This document shows positions 1-5,537 of a stretch of DNA of 6,722 bases, piece by piece. The notes under the pieces were generated by a model, which saw only the letters and a list, made by a program, of their open reading frames with translations, did not search any database and was not told where the DNA came from. Source of the DNA: Oceanihabitans sp. (GTDB lineage: Bacteria > Bacteroidota > Bacteroidia > Flavobacteriales > Flavobacteriaceae); the NCBI GenBank assembly GCA_018067265.1, contig JAGPUY010000124.1, positions 1 to 6,722 on the forward strand, read 5' to 3'. The position numbers and the translations under genes were made by a program. Within the stretch, counting starts at the first letter, position 1; every line of letters begins with the position of its first letter.

Positions 1-651
1 ATGAATAGTTACTAATTCTCCTTTTACCTCTTTTAAAGGAAGGTCTTTAAAAAACAAATTCTTTTTAACACCAAAACCTTCCGCAAAAACGATATGTTTT
101 GCACTAATATCTTTATACTGAATCGTATCTTCTATAATTAATGCTTCATAATTAAAAGTATCTTCCAATAATTGGTTTCCTTCTAGTAAGTATTTTTTAT
201 AGCTTTCAATTAAAAGCTTCGTATCTATCCTTCCGGTTCCTAAAACTTTTCCGAAGCCAAAATTTGCATCCAATGCTTGGCTATCGTTTTTTATTAAAGC
301 TGTAGAAAGGTATTCGGTAAGTTCCGGTTTATCCGAAGCAGTAAACCAATCGTTTTGTTCTTGCACCGAAGTAAAACGTCTATATACTGGTGTATTATAA
401 TCTAAAGTAACCTCTAAATCCTTTTCTAGCTTTTTATAGATTGGTAGTGCAAGTTCCAATTGTTCTTGGCTTTTCCATACCGAAGTAAAACGTTTTAAAA
501 CTACTGGATTATATAATCCTCCAGCAACAACAGAAGAGTGTTGCGATTTATTATCTAATACCACAAAGGTTTTACTATTTGCTCGTAATTGCTCACAGAA
601 ATGAATTCCGGCCAAACCACAACCTACTATAATGTAATCTACATTTTTCAT
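1..651 (-). CDS. FAD-dependent oxidoreductase of the DAO fold (partial, C-terminus outside the window)
   Basis: An open frame of 217 codons runs from an ATG at 651 to the window edge without a stop, so the C-terminal part is missing. The protein starts MKNVDYIIVGCGLAG, a Rossmann dinucleotide-binding strand with the G10-x-G12-x-x-G15 loop. An acidic residue ends the second strand (VVLD, D33), as expected for binding the FAD ribose. A GGLYNPVVLKRF stretch (about residues 44-55) resembles the region after the Rossmann unit in D-amino-acid-oxidase-like flavoproteins, and HIVFAEGFG near residue 190 resembles a later FAD-contact segment. There is no signal peptide, so it is probably cytoplasmic. 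It follows gldN in the same orientation but lies beyond a strong terminator, so it is probably transcribed separately or by readthrough. The substrate is unknown. The fold assignment is fairly sure; a role in gliding or secretion is not shown. Confidence 0.85.
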   Translation of the reverse strand, partial: MKNVDYIIVGCGLAGIHFCEQLRANSKTFVVLDNKSQHSSVVAGGLYNPVVLKRFTSVWKSQEQLELALPIYKKLEKDLEVTLDYNTPVYRRFTSVQEQNDWFTASDKPELTEYLSTALIKNDSQALDANFGFGKVLGTGRIDTKLLIESYKKYLLEGNQLLEDTFNYEALIIEDTIQYKDISAKHIVFAEGFGVKKNLFFKDLPLKEVKGELVTIH

Positions 652-692
652 GAAGGTAAAAGTACTATAAAAGATTTGAATTTTGAAGAAAC

Positions 693-732
693 AAAAAACG
701 CTCACTTCCTTTTTATCGGTAGTGAGCGTTTT
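693..732 (-). terminator. Intrinsic terminator of the gldKLMN operon
   Basis: A perfect 11-bp inverted repeat (695-705 with 722-732, AAAACGCTCAC / GTGAGCGTTTT) surrounds a 16-base loop. An extra T-A pair (706 with 721) can extend the stem. Read on the minus strand, the stem ends in a run of six T (complement of 693-698). It begins 18 bases after the gldN stop codon. The A-rich base of the stem gives U-runs on both sides, so it could also work for plus-strand transcripts, but no plus-strand gene reaches it. Confidence 0.88.
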
Positions 733-749
733 CTTTATTTAGAATGTGA

Positions 750-1649
750 TTAGTACGACCACATATCCATTTCAAAATTTCTAATTTTATCTTTAATTCT
801 GTCCGATTCTAGAAGTTGCATTAAAGCATTTTCAGTAATATATTCATCTACTGTTCTATCTCCAAACACGTTTTCTTCTTTATACACATAGCCGTTAAAA
901 CGTCTAGCATTTAAAATATGATCGAATGAAAATGGTACCGCACTGTTTTTATTATTGAATGCTTTTGCTTCATGCAAAACATCTCTTGCATCTGGAAAGA
1001 ATATCCAGTATAAAGGATTTGGTTCTTTGTTAGCTTCATCATCACTATCAATAAAGTTTACATCGGCTGCTGCTGGAGCAAGACCTAATAATCTATATTT
1101 AAGTTCGCCTTGACGCTTATCAAAATACCATAGACCTTTAATTAAATATGCACTTACATCATAAGAAGAAATTTCTCTTTTAGTAATATATTCTGCATCG
1201 ACAAAACCGTCTGCATTTAATTGATCATAACCAATATCTAAAGTATCTACTTTAGAAGTTATATCTTTTAAATCTTTAAGACTACGTTTTGCAGTAAAGT
1301 AAGAATCATCGTAAACATTTTCTATTTTACCTTCACGGATTGCTTTTGTTAAAACATCATAAAGAGAACGTCTGTTACTTCCTATATTATTTGTATCAAT
1401 TGGATAATATAGAGAAAAGTTTACACGCTCATCTAAAACCACTTTTTCCCAAGTCATCTTAGAGTACATAATGTCTCTATCATCTACATAACCGTATTCT
1501 AATGGTTTATCATTATCTACAGCTTTCTGTGCTTCTGTTCTAACGCCTATCTCTTGAGGTGTTTTCGCATTTAAAATATTTGCCTGCGAAAAACCTGTAG
1601 TTGTTAGTGCTACACTAAAAATGGTTAATAAAAAAGATCTATAATTCAT
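750..1649 (-). CDS. gldN: GldN, T9SS/gliding periplasmic ring protein
   Basis: This is the periplasmic partner of the lipoprotein GldK (PorN in Porphyromonas). In the family, GldK and GldN form a ring under the outer membrane that meets the periplasmic end of GldM. The 299-residue product starts with a Sec signal peptide (MNYRSFLLTIFSVALTTTGF) with likely cleavage around residues 22-23; no lipobox cysteine is present. Family-typical stretches are seen: the acidic/aromatic YGYVDDRDIMYSKMTWE (about 52-68), LYWIFFPDARDVLH (about 213-225) and SFDHILNARRFNGYVYKEEN (241-260), the last being the signature I rely on most. The length is close to known GldN proteins (about 300). It is the last gene of the operon, 42 bases after gldM and directly before a strong terminator. 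Only one copy is present; the gldO paralogue that follows gldN in Flavobacterium johnsoniae is absent here. Confidence 0.96.
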   Translation of the reverse strand: MNYRSFLLTIFSVALTTTGFSQANILNAKTPQEIGVRTEAQKAVDNDKPLEYGYVDDRDIMYSKMTWEKVVLDERVNFSLYYPIDTNNIGSNRRSLYDVLTKAIREGKIENVYDDSYFTAKRSLKDLKDITSKVDTLDIGYDQLNADGFVDAEYITKREISSYDVSAYLIKGLWYFDKRQGELKYRLLGLAPAAADVNFIDSDDEANKEPNPLYWIFFPDARDVLHEAKAFNNKNSAVPFSFDHILNARRFNGYVYKEENVFGDRTVDEYITENALMQLLESDRIKDKIRNFEMDMWSY

Positions 1650-1669
1650 CTTACAATAATTAATTTTAA

Positions 1670-1681
1670 TTAATAATACTA
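1670..1681. repeat. 12-mer shared by gldM-gldN and gldL-gldM spacers, copy 1
   Basis: TTAATAATACTA lies here, 20 bases before the gldN start, and is repeated exactly at 3291-3302 just after the gldL stop. On the transcribed strand it reads TAGTATTATTAA. The low complexity limits its weight. Confidence 0.45.
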
Positions 1682-1691
1682 TAAAGTTGGT

Positions 1692-3257
1692 TTAGTTAGA
1701 TAACTCTATAATAATTGGTGCTGCTGGCTTAATTCTTGGTCCATTACTACTTGATTTAATATCAAATATTTGAACATCAGAACCACGTTTTGCTTTACGT
1801 AAAGCAGACTTCGCTTGTGAGTTAAGTTTGTTACCTTGACAAGTAACACTTGGTGAACCAGGTACTTTAAATTTGAATGATGTTACTCGTAATGGTAAAT
1901 CGAAATCAAAGTCTTCTAATACCGCTTCTACTCTACCAATTTCTACATTGTTTCTTGGTAAACCAAATTGTCCTGTTTTACCAGCCATTTGACCAGAAGG
2001 TTTAGGGATATCCTTAATTCTAAATGTTTTTCTATCCGAAGCTGGAGTACCGTCGTCTAGTTTAGCAGTAACGTTAATAGTTACTTCTTTACCAGTAGTT
2101 GGTACCATGTTGTATTTACCTGTTCCAGATCCTTTACTTAAACCTGCTCCACTAGCAGATACTTTATTATCTGGTACACCTGCAAAAGAAATAGTCATCG
2201 GGTTACTTACACCACGATAAACCACATTCATTTTGTCTGCAGATATCGTTGCAGAGTTTGGTCTTGGTACTACCACGTAGTTTGCATTAACGATAGGAAT
2301 TTCTAATTCCTTACCATTTTCAATAAAAGTAAATTTACCTTCTATTTGGTGCTCACCAACATTTCCAACGTTGAAATCTAAAGTAGCAGCTCCAGTGGAG
2401 TCAATAGCTTTAGACAAATCTACTTCATTACCTTGAACACTTAATTTAGTAGGTGCAACATTTGCATACTTACCAATAACAACTCTACCTTGGAATTTCT
2501 CACCTGCAAAAAACGCAGATTTGTCAGCCAATACAATTGCTTTATAGTTATTTAATGTTGTTGCTTCAGAAACAATGTTTCCTAAGAATAGACTAAACAT
2601 ATCCGATTCTGTTACTTTAACATCATTTTGCATTGCTGTTAACTTCGTATAAGAAGCAATAGCTGGGAAACCTTGATAGTTATATGCTAACCAGTCAATC
2701 TTTTTTCCGTCTTTATTAGGAACTTGTTCGGTACTGAACGTTTTAGCGAAAGCTTGCGCTCTACCTCTATAACTTTCATCTTTAGCAAGAACATCATTAA
2801 TAGCCTTTTTATACGCATTAATATTGTCCATCACTTCTTGACCTTTCTTTGTTAAACGATCACCTGTAAACCAAGCTTCATCCAAGATGTCTGTTTTATC
2901 CATTGCTTCGAATGGTAACTTTCCTTGTTCGTCTAATTTATATTGACCTGTTTTTACTAGATCACTTTTTAAAGATTCAATATACTTGTAAAATTTATCT
3001 GAAGCAATTTTAACTTCCTGAGCTCTTGCTGCAGGTATTTTAAATTCCTTTGGATTTTCATCAGATTTTATTTCTAATTCGGCTAATAACTTATCATTTC
3101 TAGTTGTAGTTGCTTCGTTAGAATCAGCGAATTTCGCTTCCATCAGTCCAAATGCTGAAAGTACTTCTTTAGACATATTCATAGCCATCATTGCGATGAA
3201 TACTAAATACATTAAGTTAATCATTTTCTGCCTTGCGGATGCTTTTCCTCCTGCCAT
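1692..3257 (-). CDS. gldM: GldM, T9SS/gliding motor protein spanning the periplasm
   Basis: GldM (PorM in Porphyromonas) is the inner-membrane motor subunit whose single helix packs inside the GldL bundle and whose long periplasmic arm transmits motion to the GldK/GldN ring. The 521-residue protein has the diagnostic N-terminus MAGGKASARQKMINLMYLVF with one membrane helix at about residues 12-36. R9, the family residue paired with the GldL glutamate in structural work on F. johnsoniae, is present. A mostly helical region follows (about 40-225, domain D1). Beta-rich segments then run to the end (D2-D4), finishing with FDIKSSSNGPRIKPAAPIII. Domain limits are inferred by analogy with solved GldM/PorM structures. 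The length fits the family (about 515). The gene lies 46 bases after gldL and 42 before gldN. The start is secure because the MAGGK opening is conserved. Confidence 0.97.
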   Translation of the reverse strand: MAGGKASARQKMINLMYLVFIAMMAMNMSKEVLSAFGLMEAKFADSNEATTTRNDKLLAELEIKSDENPKEFKIPAARAQEVKIASDKFYKYIESLKSDLVKTGQYKLDEQGKLPFEAMDKTDILDEAWFTGDRLTKKGQEVMDNINAYKKAINDVLAKDESYRGRAQAFAKTFSTEQVPNKDGKKIDWLAYNYQGFPAIASYTKLTAMQNDVKVTESDMFSLFLGNIVSEATTLNNYKAIVLADKSAFFAGEKFQGRVVIGKYANVAPTKLSVQGNEVDLSKAIDSTGAATLDFNVGNVGEHQIEGKFTFIENGKELEIPIVNANYVVVPRPNSATISADKMNVVYRGVSNPMTISFAGVPDNKVSASGAGLSKGSGTGKYNMVPTTGKEVTINVTAKLDDGTPASDRKTFRIKDIPKPSGQMAGKTGQFGLPRNNVEIGRVEAVLEDFDFDLPLRVTSFKFKVPGSPSVTCQGNKLNSQAKSALRKAKRGSDVQIFDIKSSSNGPRIKPAAPIIIELSN

Positions 3258-3271
3258 GTTAATTAGTTTTT
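3258..3271 (-). promoter_or_regulatory. A-rich translation leader of gldM, matching that of gldL
   Basis: On the minus strand AAAAACTAA (complement of 3263-3271) ends five bases before the gldM ATG, nearly the same spacing as before gldL. Both genes then continue ATGGCA. Shared leaders could help set similar translation of the two motor subunits; this is inference only. Confidence 0.4.
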
Positions 3272-3290
3272 ATTGGTTAATAAATATTAG

Positions 3291-3302
3291 TTAATAATAC
3301 TA
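3291..3302. repeat. 12-mer shared by gldM-gldN and gldL-gldM spacers, copy 2
   Basis: This is the exact second copy of the 12-mer found at 1670-1681. It lies immediately downstream of the gldL stop codon, so its position relative to the next start differs from the first copy (about 33 against 20 bases). Confidence 0.45.
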
Positions 3303-3303
3303 A

Positions 3304-3939
3304 TTAGTTTTTGTTCATTGCAGAAAGCATTCCACCATATACTCCGTTTAAAGAAGATAAGTTAGAAGCTAAAGATTGCATTTGCTCTTTTAATTTAGTT
3401 GCATTTTCAACCGCTTCTTCATTAATACTTGCTTGTCTACTAGCGCTATCCATTTGTACTTTATAAAGGCTATTTAAAGACTCCATTTGTGCAGCAGCTA
3501 AAGACATTTCTTCGCTATATTTCTTTTGTGCTTGAATTCCGTCTACCGTTGGAGAGATTCCTTTAGCAGCACCTTCAAAATTCTTGATACTTGCACCTAA
3601 GCTAGCCATTAATTCGCCGTCAATTTTAGCGTCTTTTAATAAGTTGTCTAATTTTTTAGAAAGTAAACCTTCTGCATCTTTAGGCTCTTCTTTTAATTTT
3701 TTACCTCCTAAAGAAGCTCCTCCTGATAATTCAGGATATACTAAAGACCAGTCCAAATCACTTGATTGTCTTTCAAAAGCAGAATACGTAAATACTAATG
3801 CTTCTACAATCATACCTAATGTTAGGATTTCAGAACCATAAGGCCAGTGCTGAATTTTAAATAAAGCTCCAACGATTACAATTGCTGCTCCTAATCCGTA
3901 GATCATATTAGTTACTGTGATTTTACCTTTTTGTGCCAT
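3304..3939 (-). CDS. gldL: GldL, T9SS/gliding motor stator-type membrane protein
   Basis: GldL (PorL) forms the pentameric inner-membrane ring that uses the proton gradient to drive GldM. The 211-residue protein has two N-terminal membrane helices (about 11-29 and 37-55) joined by a short HWPYGSE turn. A long cytoplasmic tail (about 56-211) follows, rich in Lys, Glu, Ala and Ser and probably coiled-coil. Charged residues in the membrane region match those linked to proton coupling in F. johnsoniae: K28, H31, E46 and E56 here, which I align by eye with K27, H30, E49 and E59 there. The interhelix loop is three residues shorter relative to that lysine-glutamate spacing numbering. The gene sits 69 bases after gldK and 46 before gldM. 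The start is supported by a MAQKGKITVTNM opening just before the first helix. Confidence 0.96.
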   Translation of the reverse strand: MAQKGKITVTNMIYGLGAAIVIVGALFKIQHWPYGSEILTLGMIVEALVFTYSAFERQSSDLDWSLVYPELSGGASLGGKKLKEEPKDAEGLLSKKLDNLLKDAKIDGELMASLGASIKNFEGAAKGISPTVDGIQAQKKYSEEMSLAAAQMESLNSLYKVQMDSASRQASINEEAVENATKLKEQMQSLASNLSSLNGVYGGMLSAMNKN

Positions 3940-3952
3940 AATTTTAGTTTTT
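3940..3952 (-). promoter_or_regulatory. A-rich translation leader of gldL, matching that of gldM
   Basis: On the minus strand AAAAACTAA (complement of 3944-3952) ends four bases before the gldL ATG. The same nine bases occur before gldM. There is no purine-rich Shine-Dalgarno sequence, as usual for Bacteroidota, where A-rich unstructured leaders are associated with efficient initiation. The role is inferred. Confidence 0.4.
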
Positions 3953-3973
3953 TGTTAAGTATTGCTACTTTAG

Positions 3974-4006
3974 TTGGTTATTAAATTATTATTAATTGGT
4001 TATTAA
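3974..4006. repeat. Short direct repeat in the gldK-gldL spacer
   Basis: The 11-mer TTGGTTATTAA occurs twice, at 3974-3984 and 3996-4006, with starts 22 bases apart. A near copy (TTGGTTAATAA) lies at 3273-3283 in the gldL-gldM spacer, and TTGGTTT at 1687-1693 overlaps the gldM stop. On the transcribed strand this reads as an AACCAA core within A/T-rich sequence. No function can be assigned; spacing of about two helical turns would suit a protein-binding site, but AT-rich drift is the simpler explanation. Confidence 0.5.
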
Positions 4007-4008
4007 TC

Positions 4009-5373
4009 TTATCTAGCGTTCGCTGTTACATCTGTTCCCATGTAATCTTGAACGGTTCTGAAGCCAATATAACTTCTTGCAGAATCTGCATATTCATAAT
4101 CTCTAGAACTTACTTGTAAATAGTAGGCAACATCTTTCCAAGACCCACCTCTAACCACTTTACGTTGGTTATTTACATCATTAACACTAGGATTAATTGT
4201 AGAAACATACTCGTAAGAAGCAGGATCGTAAGATGCGCTTACCCATTCCGATACGTTACCAGCCATGTTATATAAATTAAAATCATTAGGATCATACGAC
4301 TTCGCTTCTACGGTGTATAGCGCTTGATCTGCGGCATAATCTCCTCTTAAAGGTTTGAAGTTTGCCATGAAACATCCTCTATCATTTTTAGCATACGGTC
4401 CACCCCAAGGAAAAGTTGCTCCTTGTAAGCCTCCTCTTGCTGCATATTCCCATTCTGCTTCTGATGGTAATCTATACTCATTTACAAAATGTTGATTTTT
4501 TTCTTTTCTGTATGCATTATGGTATAAAGTTCTCCACTCGCAAAATGCTTTTGCTTGTTTCCAAGAAATTCCTACTACAGGATATTCTCCATACGCATCA
4601 TGCCAGAAATAATCATTATGCATTGGTTCGTTATACGAATATGCAAAATCTCTAATCCAAGCGGTAGTATCTGGATAGATCTCTACTGCTTCTGTAATTA
4701 AGAATTCGGATCTTCTTTTTCCTTTATTGCTCGCCTTTGCAGCTTTTTCAATATCCATATAGGTATATTGAAATTTAAATTTAGAAACATCCCATGTACG
4801 TTGTCCGTTATAAGACTCCTCTATAGGTAAGTACATTGTATCCATTACTTCTACATAGTATTCATCTGGATATTCCGCAGTATCAAAAAGTAAATCTACA
4901 TCGTGATTTAATTTTCTTCCTTCGTAACCAGTTTCACCCATGCCACTGTAATTGTCATACATGTATTGCTCGTAGGCATTCATGTTTTCTGGATCTGCAT
5001 CTTTAAATGCAAAATCACCAATACCACCATCACCAGGAGTTGCTCCTACTTCATCTGCTAGTATAGCAAGTTTTGTTCTAATGGTAGAGTCTCTCACCCA
5101 TTGTACAAATTTACGATATTCACTATTTGTGATTTCCGTTGCATCCATATAGAACGATCTTACCGTAACCGTTTTAGTAGGCGCATCTTGAATTCCAGCT
5201 AAATCATCATCTGATTTACCCATAATAAATGCTCCTCCAGGAATTAATTCCATACCATAAGGTTTTTCTGGATGCCATTTTTTTCCTTTAACACCGACTA
5301 GCTGCCCTCTGTCTCCAGAACCACAACTTGTAAGGAATGCTAAAACTACTGTTAATAAAAGAAAATTCTTCAT
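4009..5373 (-). CDS. gldK: GldK, T9SS/gliding outer-membrane ring lipoprotein (FGE-sulfatase fold)
   Basis: GldK (PorK) is the lipoprotein partner of GldN in the ring under the outer membrane. I chose the ATG at 5373, giving 454 residues, because it starts directly with a lipoprotein signal peptide (MKNFLLLTVVLAFLTSC, lipobox LTSC, Cys17). The frame is open 42 codons further upstream to 5499, but that extension would bury the signal peptide and overlap the probable terminator and promoter. Motifs of the formylglycine-generating-enzyme-like fold occur in order: MELIPGGAFIMG (41-52), FYMDATEITNSEYRKF (74-89), YPVVGISWKQAKAFCEWR (264-281), YRLPSEAEWEYAARGG (300-315), NMAGNVSEW (369-377), VVRGGSW (406-412) and SYIGFRT (434-440). 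About 170 residues separate the second and third blocks, much more than in enzymatic FGE. The C-terminal cysteine pair used for catalysis in true FGE is absent, which fits a structural role. First gene of the operon. Confidence 0.96.
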   Translation of the reverse strand: MKNFLLLTVVLAFLTSCGSGDRGQLVGVKGKKWHPEKPYGMELIPGGAFIMGKSDDDLAGIQDAPTKTVTVRSFYMDATEITNSEYRKFVQWVRDSTIRTKLAILADEVGATPGDGGIGDFAFKDADPENMNAYEQYMYDNYSGMGETGYEGRKLNHDVDLLFDTAEYPDEYYVEVMDTMYLPIEESYNGQRTWDVSKFKFQYTYMDIEKAAKASNKGKRRSEFLITEAVEIYPDTTAWIRDFAYSYNEPMHNDYFWHDAYGEYPVVGISWKQAKAFCEWRTLYHNAYRKEKNQHFVNEYRLPSEAEWEYAARGGLQGATFPWGGPYAKNDRGCFMANFKPLRGDYAADQALYTVEAKSYDPNDFNLYNMAGNVSEWVSASYDPASYEYVSTINPSVNDVNNQRKVVRGGSWKDVAYYLQVSSRDYEYADSARSYIGFRTVQDYMGTDVTANAR

Positions 5374-5423
5374 ATTTATTGAATACTCGAGGTTAATTAT
5401 TCTATGCTCAAAATTTAAGAGCG

Positions 5424-5454
5424 TAAACATATTTATATATTTTTTAAAAAACAA
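5424..5454 (-). promoter_or_regulatory. Candidate promoter of the gldKLMN operon
   Basis: Read on the minus strand, TTG (complement of 5452-5454) is followed after 20 bases by TATGTTTA (complement of 5424-5431). This matches the Bacteroidota sigma-A consensus (TTG about -33, TAnnTTTG about -7, spacing about 17-23) in all but the last base. It would give a leader of roughly 40-50 bases before the GldK start at 5373. It lies just downstream of the probable terminator of the preceding gene and next to a nine-T run. The assignment is by pattern only; in such AT-rich DNA near-matches arise by chance. Confidence 0.45.
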
Positions 5455-5464
5455 CTTTTTTGTC

Positions 5465-5511
5465 AAAAAAAAATACTGTTCGTCGTAAAAATAAAACATT
5501 TAAACGACAAA
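5465..5511 (-). terminator. Probable intrinsic terminator of the arginase-like gene
   Basis: On the minus strand, TTTGTCGT (complement of 5504-5511) pairs with ACGACGAA (complement of 5479-5486) over 8 positions including one G-U pair, with a 17-base loop. A run of nine T (complement of 5465-5473) follows after five unpaired bases. It starts 27 bases beyond the stop of the arginase-like gene. The stem is modest and the T-run is not directly adjacent, so termination may be partial and some readthrough into gldK is possible. Confidence 0.5.
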
Positions 5512-5537
5512 AGAACTATTTTATTACGTTATTTAAT

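Noticed and set aside
652..694. Possible promoter for the FAD oxidoreductase (TTG at the complement of 692-694 with TACTTTTA or TATAGTAC downstream)
   Set aside because: TACTTTTA has a 27-base spacing, too long for the Bacteroidota consensus, and TATAGTAC matches the -7 element poorly.
1658..1676. AT-only palindrome (TTAATTAAAATTAATTA) between gldM and gldN as a terminator
   Set aside because: The stem has no G or C and is not followed by a T-run; it would be too weak, and operon structure argues against it.
3584..3841. Plus-strand open frame of 85 codons inside gldL
   Set aside because: It lies wholly antisense to a well-recognised gldL, has no recognisable domain and no upstream signal; it is a shadow frame.
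4416..4655. Plus-strand open frame of 79 codons inside gldK
   Set aside because: Antisense to the conserved FGE-like part of gldK; Leu/His-rich translation typical of a shadow.
5406..5422. GCTC / GAGC inverted repeat in the gldK leader as a riboswitch or operator
   Set aside because: Only four base pairs with a nine-base AT loop, and it probably overlaps the transcription start; no known riboswitch features.
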